A stretch of DNA of 64,000 nucleotides, from contig VZRN01000634.1 of NCBI GenBank assembly GCA_013397935.1, positions 1-64,000 on the forward strand. The letters run 5' to 3'. Made by a program: the position numbers and the translations under genes. The DNA comes from Dasyornis broadbenti. Lineage: Eukaryota > Chordata > Aves > Passeriformes > Dasyornithidae. Numbering within the stretch: position 1 is the first letter of the stretch; every line of letters starts with the position of its first letter. Shown here one piece after another: positions 25,441-37,300 of the stretch. The notes beneath the pieces were generated by a model that was not told the DNA's origin, ran no database searches, and saw nothing but the letters and a program-made list of their open reading frames with translations.

Positions 25441-28115
25441 GCTCCCTAAAATACAATGACTTGAACAACTGCACTGATGGTCTGTAATAAACACACCGTT
25501 CAGTGCCATTCTGGGACTCCCTTTGTTCCCCACACATGCCTTGAACTTTATGGTACAGAAATAAGGATAAAATAAATGACCAGCGACAAATGGCCTAAAC
25601 CGAGAACATGAAATCTGAAAGGGGAGGTTAAATATTTGGAAAACTGTAAATGTCCTCCTTTAGATGTGAATTTTATCTGATTTGAAAATGTCACTATTGA
25701 GTCAAGGACAATTCAGAGACTAAAGAAATTTTTCAGCTGAAACAAGGCATATTTTGTAAAATCAGGTTCAAATAAGAAACATACAGATGAAAGCCATCAC
25801 TTGGCACTCACTGCAGTCTGCAAGCCCTGGATAGGCTGTAGGACTCAGTTTATTCTGAGAGACAACACTTCACACTTGCACTGGAGACCTCCAATATTGT
25901 GACATTATCTGCAGTTCATGGATTTCAGAGACTCCGCAGGGAGGGTGACTACAGCCCTTCATTCTCTAGCACACTCCTGAACTGAAGGATCTCTCAGAAA
26001 AAGGAAGACACATTATTAGCAACAGCTAGATTAGCACCTAGCCTATAAACTTTTGCAGGAGTGAGGTACTGCCAGGGTCTCCTGTGCATGTTATTACCAG
26101 AGACTTTTAACAATACAATAGGTTTTAAGTACTTGGTGGCTTAAGATCTGCTTTGAAGGGAGAATTGCCATGGAATAACCTCAAGACTTCCTTTCATTTC
26201 ATAGAAAGCAAAAATATTAGGTAGCGTTAAAAGCTCCTCTAACTAACCTTTGCAAACCCTCTCTTAGTACATCTAGGTGAAGTTAGGATTGTGTTCACTC
26301 CCAATTACTTACTCACTCTTCATTTTCATTCTTTTAATTACCCCAAAACTCTCCCACATAAAGAAATTCAACAAGACACTACCAAAAAGAGAAAATCCCC
26401 AGCATGATTCACTTAAGCTGCCACACAATTCTTAGTCACTTTTCATACCTGAGCTACATTCACCTCAAACATCTAAAATAAAAAGCCGTATGTCCTAAGA
26501 TACTTTGCTTCTTTTAAAATACTTCATTTTATTATTCCTTTCTGTCACATTTGTCTTGCCCACCACAGCCGAGTTCCAGCAGCCCAAGCCCATCTATAAC
26601 TCTAAATTAGACTTACACCCATCACGACTGACTCACAGGTGGTGATGCAGAAAAGCACCATTTCTTTCCCAGCGTGGCAATCCAGACCTAAGGAAAAACC
26701 ACACATCGTCACGACTTGCCACCCAAAACCAAGGTGATGCCTAGCAACAAGGGAAACATTCCGTGAACAAAACACAGGAGAAAACCTACCTGATAATTTT
26801 GAGATAAATACAAAGTTGTAAAAAAACCATATTATAAACACTCCAGGGGGGTTTGAGAAATTGAGGACCTATGTGGTTTGAAAGGGCTACGTGATACAGG
26901 GCTTGAATTATGCCAAACAAATGACTACGTGTCACAGGCAGTACAAAAACCCCACTGTCTGGGTAATGGCAGCTCATAGGTGTACAGAAAATCTGCATTT
27001 GACCAAAGGTAAAAATAAAAGTGAAATTACAGCAGGACTGTGAAGCCTTTGGCTTGGAGAACTTTCCCATGGATGCCATCCATCAAATCCCCTGTTGTGC
27101 ATGAACATGATATCACACCCAGGCAAAATGTAACATTTTTTCACCATTGAGCCACCTGGCTTTGTTTCACGTCTGATTGAGGGATGTTTTACCCCTGAAA
27201 TTTCAGCTGCTATTCAGTCATACATCTTTTAAACCTTTTAAAAATAACTGCATATTTCAATAATGTTTTAGAGATTAACAGCACAAATAATACACATTTT
27301 CAAATGTGGCATATGATGTTTGGTAAATATCAGTGCTTTTGGGTCCTATTGTATAACTTGAATGACAGTAGCTTGTGCATTTATTCTAAAAATGTTGCTG
27401 CTACATCTCAGTGCATTTTTATATCTACTTGTCCACCTAGAATATCAGATATGATCACTTCGAAACTGTAGAGGGCTCAGGGGAAGTTATTGAGTGAAAC
27501 ACTAGGTGTGACAGACCAGGAAAGACCCATCCTGGCCTTCAGCTGCAGTACTCAAACTGTTCATAAAAACTTCCTTTTTTTCTCATGTGTATGTATATTT
27601 TTCACTTGAAGACTTCAGCATTAATGTAAAAAAGTTAAACTAAAAAAAAAAAGGAAATTACCTTGTTTCAATAAAATCATCCTAACATTATGAAGATAGA
27701 GTGTAAATAACCAGAAAGATACTTTCCACTGAAATAAAGCACTGACAGAAAAGATGTAGCAGTGTTTGCAAACTGTAGCAGCATATTTCTAAACCAACAC
27801 CAAACATAAACTAGAATTCTGGTCAAATCTCATATTTTCTGGTAGAATATACAAGCTTTTTCATCTAATATCGGTACTATCTGCTTTAATGTGGTGCGTA
27901 TTGAGCAAGTAATAAGATCCAAAAAAACCACAGAGCCCCTCTAGCAATCCAAGTGGCTTTCTGATGTCCTTGCTGACAGTGTTTCATGGGAATTATGAGA
28001 AGTGATGAAGACCCACAACAAGAGACAAAGACAAAAGGTGTAGTTGGATGGTAATAACTGCTCCTCCTCCCTTCCTGCTAGACATACATGAAACATTAAC
28101 TAGCCAGAGCTGGGA
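25441..28115. other. Non-coding stretch
   Basis: Nothing is recognised beyond short A and T runs (for example about 27643-27653). Open frames are short and without motifs. Confidence 0.55.
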
Positions 28116-28124
28116 AGTCATCAC

Positions 28125-28163
28125 ATTTCAATTAAATTAAAATTTAATTAAAAATTTTAAAAC
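28125..28163. repeat. AT-only near-palindromic tract
   Basis: A run built from AATTAA, TTAATT and AAATTT words forms an imperfect inverted repeat with a one-base bulge at its centre. It contains several homeodomain-core sequences but may be no more than low-complexity AT DNA. Confidence 0.6.
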
Positions 28164-30175
28164 AGTTGTTTTCTGAGAAATATCCCAGGCCCACGAATTT
28201 ATTTCTCTGTGCTGGATGCTGGCCAGCTCTCCTGCACTGCCACAGCCACACCGTCAAAGCTTCAGGAAGAAGATCCAACAGAATCAGGAATGTGTGCAAG
28301 GCACAAACGGGATGAGCAGGGCATAGCCCCAAGCCCTTGATGTGTCTCTCCCTGGATACTCCACTGCTTTGAACAAACGTAAAAGCATTACTGGATGAAC
28401 AATTTGTCCCAATTCACTGTGGGGCCATGGGGAGGTGGAGAACATTTGCTGTCTGTGCCACTGATGAGCCAGCCTCGTCATCCATGATGCATCACTTTCC
28501 AGCTTGCTTCAGAAGGAAAAAGGATGCTCTCGTGTTCAAGCCATGCCTAGTGGTACTGGGAAAAGATGCCTAAAGAGCTTACCGGTGCAGAAACATCATT
28601 TGGGCAGAATGCATTATCGGCTTCAGCGTCTCAGAGAAAGAGCCCACCAAATCAAACAAAGCCGATTTCAGAAAGGTAAACACTTCAGAACGTTCTCTGA
28701 TTACAGAGCAGGTTATGAGGCACCACCAGTTTTACTCAGGATGGGCTTTAAGCAAGGGCTCTATGAATTTTCATAGAGCAAACCAGGATCCTATCAGTGC
28801 AGTAAGCAAACTCTGATGGCAAAATTCACCAAGCATAAAATTGGTTTCAGCTCTATTTATCTGGAGGCAGAGTGGACTAACCTGTGTTGGAATCCAGGTT
28901 CTTCCCACACCCTCCAACAAGTTGTTCAAGGCTCACACAATGACACCAGCTCCTCTCTCTGAACTATGCTGTAAATTCCATTCTACAGCCAGAGTTGGAT
29001 TCAGTACTTCCAAGAAAAAGTCCATAAAAAGGGACATCAAAACTAAAGATTCTCCAAAGGTAAAATGCAAGGGTTTCTGCCTGAATGACAGCAAACCACC
29101 ATCGCTCAGCTTCTTGTGCTGGTATTACTGGTGCAGCTCAAGGAAAGCCTCATACTCCAGCTTTACTCACAGGCTGCTGGCTGAAACCTCTGTAACAGTT
29201 CATAATTCCCTTCTATTTTAGCCCACACCGCCTGCCATAAGCCTCATACTGATGTATAACAGATCAGGTAAAAAACAGAAATACAACAAAGGAGCCAGAC
29301 AAGATCTTTGCTCTAAATTTTCATGGGGAACTGGTTGGGAGTTTTGACTGATCTTCAGATCCCCACCTGAGATTTCCTAACCCAAATTATTATATGATCT
29401 ACAGGGCTGCTTTTCACTCCCCTGGTAACTATAGCTGCTGCTGGGAGATTCTCCAGGACTATTCTGTGTACCACCTGATGCCTTGGTCCTGCTACACCTG
29501 AGCATCCCTTCCCAATGGCACAACTGGATTTTCAAAACTTCAAGTCTTTTTTGCTATTAAAAAAGACTTTTTACTTGTGAGACCACACACATTGTTCAGT
29601 GAACAAGATCACGTTCACCCACTACCTTGTGCTCCAGAAGCTTTCCACCACAGGACAGGATAAAAAACACACAAAAAGCAACAACCTCGATCAGCCCAGC
29701 ATGGACAAGGATAGCAGAACCTCGATTGTACTCGGGTGATGCTTTATGACACAGGACAGGAAATGGAAAGGACTCCATTGCAGGCATAATGATAAGCTGC
29801 AGAAATTGAGCTGTTTGCTATAAAATGACTCGTTTCTGTCTCTAAATCTTTATCTATAAATAGCATCAATGCCACTCATGGGGTTATTTTTCCTCTTGGC
29901 TTATGACGCAACCACACTCACTTGATCCATTCACCTACCCCAGCTGACCTGTGCAGGAGCTTCTGCAGTGCCCCCAGCTTCTCTACCTTTTCCTCACAGA
30001 CCGCCAGCAAACTGCAACATGTGAAAATAGCTCTGTCACTCCGCTCACAGGTGCGGCCAGAGATCCAGTTACTCTGAATCCTCCACAATTACTTTGCTCG
30101 ATCTCTTTCACTCAGGGGTGAAGAAGAATGCTTTGCATTCACTTTCTTTTTCCATTTCTATATTGAAGGAAATGA
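28164..30175. other. Non-coding stretch
   Basis: No gene is supported. The plus-strand frames at 28504-28776 (90 codons, basic) and 28841-29221 (126 codons) have no recognisable motif and no splice context. The stretch contains the hairpin listed at 29542-29569. Confidence 0.5.
29542..29569. repeat. Perfect 11-bp inverted repeat (hairpin)
   Basis: The arms are 'aagtctttttt' and its exact reverse complement, separated by a 6-nt loop 'gctatt'. On the plus strand the stem is followed by a T-run, so a transcript through it would form a short stem ending in U's. No RNA gene body is visible upstream, so it is listed only as a structure. Confidence 0.8.
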
Positions 30176-30179
30176 AGCC

Positions 30180-30420
30180 ACATCCATTCCAATTATTAGT
30201 ACTATCTAAAACCATTCCAATAACGAGGCATACGGACAGCTAAACATGCACAAACTAATCAGCTTTTACTGCCTGATAAAGTGTCACACTTATCGTGTTC
30301 CCTGATCAGCCGAGCTTATTAGTTCACTGCATATGACAGTCACAAATTTGCATCTATTATCCACTGTCTGGAGATTTAAAAGCTTCCTGTTATGCAGAGA
30401 TTATCCATCAATGGAAACAA
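30180..30420. promoter_or_regulatory. Enhancer-like non-coding block
   Basis: Complex, non-repetitive sequence with several site-like words: 'aattattag', 'actaatcag', 'tttgcat' (octamer-like), 'cagattatcc'-type and 'gagcttattag'. No open frame or repeat explains it. It resembles conserved non-coding elements in texture only; alignment to other birds is needed to support it. Confidence 0.2.
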
Positions 30421-31239
30421 TTCTTGAGGGAGAGAAAAGAATATGCTAGTTCAGTGCTAGCTTTGCTAGGCAGGTCTTGTTGGATTTATCATCTTAATCT
30501 GTTACATTGACTGAAACCATTGCAGCTGTCTTTATCCAGCTATCTCACAAGTGATTGGCAATGTATTAGTAATAATTTTTACTAAGTATACTTCTGAATC
30601 CTTAAGAGCATAAGTTAAATGGAGCTTCTTTTTCTTTGCTTTAACAATTTTTCAGTATGTGCTAGTAAAATCAAAAAGGTACCTGAGCAGGTGTGAAGTA
30701 CCTTTGGGTGGTGCAGTGCCTGGAAATCAAAGAAACTGCTTCATCCTGCCCATTAAGGAGGGAGGGAGCAGAGGTGGCACAACAGGGCAGACTCTCACCC
30801 CTCTGGAGATCATGGGAAGCCGAGACTTTACCTTGCTTATTTACCTCTTGAAGAGAACAATTAGGTCTTAATTCTTTATTTACACCTTAGAGAAATGGAA
30901 TAAAGGTGAAAAAATTGCTTCAAAGACTTGGCTAGAGCTTCTTGTTCTCCGCCTCCTCGTCTTGGAGCAAGAGCCTACATCATCTCTGCTATTCCACTGC
31001 AGTCAGTGGCTCCCACTGCCCACAGTTTTGGTGAAGAAATCTGTCCTCTCCTCTTCTCAAACATGTACTTTTACATCCTAATGTATAGATGCACAGTCAA
31101 CATCCAAAAATAAATTACAGATAATCTTTATCTAGTCATATATATTCCAAGCAGAGGAAGCAACAACTGGAAATTGGAGCCAAGTCGTTTATCTTGCAAG
31201 CATCAGGGCTAACCCACATGGGGTTCTATACCGTTATTT

Positions 31240-31780
31240 TATTTTCTTGATTGTGCCAGTCTCCTCATTATTACCTTCAGCCAGGAGAGGGAGCGGGGAG
31301 AAAGAAGAAGGTTGCTACTTGTTCCAGCCATGAATCAGCAAACAGACGATAGTACATGAGCATTCAGGCTGGCATCTTCCCTAAAGACAATAATTGTGGC
31401 AAGCCTGCTTGGCCTTCTGCCACTTCGCACTCTCACGTGACAGCGTCTGCATGGCATTCCTGTTTGCCATCCTGCCCCTCCAAATGAGCATGGATGATTA
31501 GTGTAATTGTGCTCTCTAACAAGCCCAAAAGAGGGAATTAGCCGCCCTTTACTTCCTGCTCAGATCAGCTAATCCTCAAGGCGGTCAGGCAAGCTGCAGA
31601 GAGAAAGTCACAGAGAACTCGCATCAGGCAGAGGGCGAGTCCAGCAGCAGTTGTACAAAGCCGCCTCCAAATCCGGAGTGTGAGGCAACCCTTCCACAGG
31701 CTCACAGCAATAAAAAGGAAAGCTGAAGAATTAAATCCATTCTCTCGTTGATCCACTCAGAAAGAATTGGACTACAGACT
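31240..31780. promoter_or_regulatory. Enhancer-like block with homeodomain sites and CpGs
   Basis: Around 31490-31580 the sequence packs 'gatgattag', 'tgtaattg', 'gaattag' and 'gctaatcc' (bicoid/Otx-type TAATCC) within 90 bp. More CpGs than usual for this window follow at about 31570-31680. A plus-strand frame is open through part of this block without an ATG, ending in a stop after 'SNKKES'. I read the block as regulatory-like and not coding, but a lineage-specific exon is a possible alternative. Confidence 0.25.
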
Positions 31781-34090
31781 GAAAGTGCCAAAAAGTGAGA
31801 TGGTAACTGGAAGTACATTTCTCAATTGTATGTGCAAAACTGCAAAATCGCTGCTCCATTTCTCCATTTTCTTTCCCTATTTCAAAACAGATACCCCTGA
31901 TCAGAGTCATATTTGAGTCAAATAACATAGATTCCAAAGCTCAACATGCTTAAGGTGATATCTTCTATAAATATCTTAGAGCATCTAGTGATGTTTATTC
32001 AGGCTCTTGTAACATTGGTGCTGCTGCTGAAAAAACACCTGCTTGGGCTAACCCCGGCACCTCCCTCACTTGTTCCAATTTCAAAAATACTGATCTTCGC
32101 TGAACCAAATCAAAATCTGTAGCAATCACAGAGCATCTCTCTATGGCAGCCAGCACAGCCACGATTTCTGGCAAAAGCATGGATTCTCGATAACTAATAA
32201 CAAAAAGTAAAACAGCAGAAACATCTACTTAATCCTCAGTCATCATATACTTCAAGACTGTGTGACAAATGAAAGAAATGGAGAAAGCAGCAACAACTTC
32301 GTTGTGATAAGCAGTGCTTTCAGGCTTTGCAAGACCGCTTTGTGCCAGCTCTGTCTGTCACTCAAAGGCAGAGCCATGTGACTGGTGGAGAGACAGAAAT
32401 GTTACCTGCATTGCACAGGTACAGCTGAGAGGCCCAGCAAAGTGTGCAACAAATGTTCTGACAACTGGCCTGTGCAGCTCAAGCACTGCCATCCCTGACC
32501 ACAAGGGACTTAAGAATCATAAAAAAGTTACTGCAGTTTTTCTGGTAAATCTCTTCTAAAACCCACAAACCAACCAGGATGAACCAGAGCTGTCGTATGC
32601 CACCATTTTATATTAAAACTATAAAAGATACCCTGTGAAGAAATTAATTCTCTACGATTTAGTGACTGGGAAGCTGAAAGAAAAAATAAAGACTGCTTTG
32701 TGGCTGCCACCTGGGTCCAAACAGCAGCCAGCAGCCTAGTCTCTCACCCCTCTGCTCCAGCAGTTTATTCTTCATATTGCATTGCCCCTTGAGACTAAGC
32801 AACTAAATATTTATAAGGAAAGAATAGAAGTATTTAGAAGAGGAGAACATTAAAACAAGGGGGAAAAAAGAAAAAGAAACAAACTCTTTTGCAAATTAGA
32901 AACAAACCACCCCTGCTGTTAAATAGTCTGTAACCAGGGGTACTGTGCCATTCTCTCAGGTCTTTTACACCCAAACTATTTAAATCCAGGGGGGAATCAG
33001 CTTTACAGGTTTAATTCAGTCTGTAGAGGTAACAAAAGATAAGCCATTTATTGAGACCATTTCCCTGCTCAGTTCATGAGACTTGAGCCAAGTTCTGCCC
33101 TGGAGAAGAGATACACCAATCTCTTTTGACAGCAAAAATACAGAGAGATGCAAGTCCCAATTTAGTTGTGACTATTTAAATCACTGCAAAATAAACTGTT
33201 TTCCCAGGAGCTTCATGAAAGAAAATGGAAGTCAAAACTATTTTTTATTCGAGTAAACAAACTGGAAGAGTAGACAATCTTGTTAATGAAAAACACTGAA
33301 AATAGCTGAAAGAATAATGCCAAGAGCTGCAAACAAGACACGCTGTAGAATGTGGAGCGGGAGCTGATTAGCAGTCCCATCTTTATTTTCTAATGGTATG
33401 TAATTAGTGGTTTCTTAAAGGAGATGCACATGGCATTTCTTCAAACTAAGCACAGGCTCTGTTTGCAAAAGATGTGGGGCTTCATTCTTATCTCAAACAT
33501 GTTGCAGTGCCAGGATATGCCCTTTCTTAAGGCTGCGTTCTCAAATAACTACGCTACTGCGTTTCGACACCACTAGGTTCATTCTCTGCAAAGTCTTTTA
33601 GAATGTCACAGAAAGGAGTATTTTTTAACATTTCAGTCATTATCTTTTAGTAAAAAGGAATGCATAATACCAAGAGTATATTTGCCAAGGAAGCAGACTG
33701 ATTTATTTGAATATTTGCACAGCTTTTGCAGCAAATCTCCTTCACTGTTTCTTCTGCACTTTCAGATCAGAGGGAAAAAACCCAACTATTTCAGCAGCAT
33801 ACAAATGGGGCAAACAATACTAGCCCCAAGGGAGTGGGGAGGAAGAAAAAGATCACAAATGCATGCAGGAAGAACAGAAACAAACTTTTTAACTGAGTAA
33901 GGGAATAATTTCATGCAATCATGGACCTTATTGCAGCAGATAAGTACAAAACAACACAATATCTGATGTCATACAGCTAAATTAAACATCAGCAACACAT
34001 AATGAGAGGATACACCTTGGTGAAGAGTGAGCAGAAGATTCAGAGAATTACAGTGTCAGGAAAATTAATCCACAAACGCCAGAGGTTTAT
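31781..34090. other. Non-coding stretch
   Basis: Nothing is recognised. Local features are an A-rich patch at about 32840-32885 and a TAATTAG-containing segment near 33385-33415. Open frames are short. Confidence 0.55.
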
Positions 34091-34104
34091 GTCCAAAAGG
34101 GAGG

Positions 34105-34290
34105 CAGAGGAGTCCTTTAACTTTATTCATGAGTAAAGGGAGAGGTCACAGGCATTTCCCATGGGGTCTCTCCAATTGCTAGAGGACGCAGCCTTTTTTT
34201 ATCCTAATTTCCTGGCCTCAAGTTCCCTCTGTCCCCATTGGCTGAGGTACTCAACAGGTACAGACTTCCCAGAATGCCTGATGCAGACCC
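34105..34290 (-). ncRNA. Possible terminal exon of a non-coding transcript
   Basis: On the minus strand a textbook acceptor (about 20 pyrimidine-rich bases then 'ttatattacag', AG at 34292-34291) opens a segment of roughly 185 bases that ends shortly after an AATAAA poly(A) signal (plus-strand 'tttatt' at 34122-34127). The cleavage position is estimated. A 128-codon minus-strand frame (34585-34199) runs through the acceptor and stops inside the segment. Its translation is balanced but shows no domain I know, and because it crosses the acceptor it is more likely incidental. No upstream partner exon was found. A chance pairing of acceptor and poly(A) signal remains possible. Confidence 0.22.
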
Positions 34291-34304
34291 CTGTAATATA
34301 AGAA

Positions 34305-37300
34305 AAAGAAGAAAGGGTGGATGTATGTCTCTGCTCTTGTAACACAGTCTTGGATAAGTCAATCAGGTGAATTCCTATGGAAATCTTCCCATTGTTTCTC
34401 AGTATCAGTCTTATCTTACGGTTTGTTTGTAAAGATACTTCCTTCTCATTCCTTTCAACACCATGGTGTGCACTTAAGTCCATGTCCACACAAGTCATCT
34501 CACTGCTCACATCACCAATTATCTCAATCAATACATTTTTTTTCCACCCCAAAATGAGCTTTTGCATTGATGTTGGAAATATCACTGTGCATCCTAATGC
34601 CTACCACAAGCAGAAGGAGCCCATGTGCACCTGTGGCTCACTGTTCCTCCCAGGATACATTTCTTTGTGCAACAAAGGCTTTAAGCCTCCACACTGAGGT
34701 CCTCCAGAGTGATGGAACTATCGCCATCCAAGTTCAAACCCTTCAAAATTCCATGGAGCTTGTGTCTAAGGGAAAGTCACATGCATGGAAAGAATTTCAG
34801 CTTGGAAAAATCTCACAGAGAATTCAATTTGGAATTAAACTGGATCTAAACAAACCAAGGAATGAAACACATTCAAATCTCACATTTTTCCCTCCCCATA
34901 CCTCACTAGGCATGCATAACCCTCACCTCACCCAAATATTTGTGAGAAGGAAAATCATGAAGGCTGAAAAGCTTAAAGTGTCTTGTCCTGCCCTATTTGC
35001 AACTGGTTTTTAATTTGGAAGTGTCAAACCACCCATTTCCAGCTAATTGCAGGAAAAGCCACAGGGAACTGAATCAGAGGAAAATTGCTTTGTTCTGTCT
35101 TGCTCCCAAGAAAGAAGCAATCGGCCCCAATGGGCAAGCTTTGCTGGGAAAGAGCTGAGATTACACCCCTGGGATGTCCCCTCCTCCAGACCCTTTCCCG
35201 GCAAGCACAGGCACGCAGCTCTGCTCGAGACACTGCTCTTGCCATCTCCACACAGGAATGACACAGACAAGGAGAGGTTCTCAGGACACAAAATGCTTTC
35301 CCTTGTATTCCTGCACAGCCATTCAGATCCAAACCTTGATCCCCAAAGTTTCATACAGACAAACAAGAAAGTCAGCAGTTCAAATCATTTTTGTAGGTAG
35401 ATATCAGAACAGAAGTGAAAATACTAAAGCCAAGGCAGAATAGAGCTGAAAGATGGGAGACAGAAGAATTGAATGCCTTGGAGCTATCTTTTCCACTTTC
35501 CCTTTGCAATCTGTATTACCAACTTTTCTATTGAGTATACCAGAATTTTACATATTGTCAGGTATTTGAGGAAGCAAAACATGTCAAAGCACATAATATC
35601 ACATTCTATCTAGCAGAATATTTTATTCTATTGGCAGAAATATGAGTTTTCCAACTTCTTAAATTGTATGTGCAGCTGCTGATTTAAGGTCTAACTAAAC
35701 TTTTACTTCAGGCAGATGGAAAATGCTCTAAAAAGCCTCCATCCAAGGGATGTAGTGAAGGACAGACAAGTGCAGTGAGGGGTATCCACATGTGCACCCA
35801 GCAGGGTCTCACCTGGTGGGAAGAAGCCAGACAAGCAATGAACTACACCATGCAGCTTTTCCTACAGAGACAGCATTTGGGCTTTGAGCAGGGACCTGGT
35901 TCTGCAGCATTGGGACCCCAGCTCTGTGAGCCCCCAGGCTGCTGGGCAAGGCACACACCCCTCAAGCCCTGTTGGGGCACCATTTTTTCCACTCCTCTCC
36001 TTTAGAAGAGAACCTTCTTACACTCTTCGTCCACAGGGCAGAAGAAAAGGAGGAAGGAAAAGAGGCTGCTCGCAGTGATACGATCCGGCGAGTGACAGCC
36101 AGCGGTGCCCAGTACTGACCATTTCTCAGTTTTACCTGGGAACATAGTACAGATGAGGCCCTGCTGGTACTGCAAGAATAAAGTCTTATTTTGTGACATA
36201 TTGTGGAAGAGACTATGACAAATAAGAAACCACTACCCTTTTTAAAGGAGGGGCTTAAAAAAAAAAAAAATCAAGTCCCTCTTGAAACACTTTCTCCACA
36301 GACACTCCTGCCTTCAGGGTTCTAGCAAAACTTCTGGAGCCAGAATTCACAAGAAGCAAAGCACCACAATGTAACAGAAAACAAATGGATCTGCTGTTTA
36401 ATTCACCTTGTTAGTGACCCAGGAAGCTCATTACAATTCTGAAAACTTTCCGTTTGACTTCAAGCAGGTCCCTCACAAACACAGCCATAAGTGAACTTGT
36501 AGGTTAAATCAGGTACTGCAACCACATGCCTTGAGGTCTTGGTGCCAGACTCAGGATCCTGCCCTTTTTTCCACTTTCTTGTGCAATGCCCAGAGAGGAA
36601 GACCAGGCCGGCACGGATTTTGCCACGGAAAGTTTTCATTCACTATGTTCCGAGAGCCCACAAAAAGTCACAGATAGGACACGTACCTTGATGACACATT
36701 TCGTGCAGAAGCAAATAAGATACACCATCTCAGTTCTCTGCTGAGCCAAAGCAGAACTCTTTGTGCTGGAAAACAAAGTTAAAATAAGGACATGAGTCAG
36801 CTATAAGACTTCAACCATCTTCAGGGTTAGGTGGCATCTAAGCAGCCTTTCAGGATCATAAGTTTGGATGGGTCAACCAAGCCCTCACTGAGCACCTATT
36901 CTCAGCTTGGGCTCTGGTCTCAATTCTTTGTCTGCAAAAGAGAGTGAACAGAATTTGCTGTGGGGATGGTAGTAAAATATTGAAAGAACGTCAGTCATAA
37001 GTACCTGTGAAATCCTGAAATCCAACAAATTGAGCATTAGTACAGAAAAAGGTTGCATTGTCTTAAATACCAAATATTCTGCTGGTAAAAATTATTTCTG
37101 CTTTACAGTATTAAAATCTCTCTGTGCAGTGGCATATGAATTTTCAGACTGATTATTTTTAATGACTGCTTGCTTCCGCATGTAATACAACCATCATTAC
37201 TCTAATTATCCATTATTACTGTAACAGTATTCAAAAACTCCAGCATTCAAAAGCCACAAACCACCTAGCAAACAAACTTTTTTTGCTGAGCAGTGGCTTT

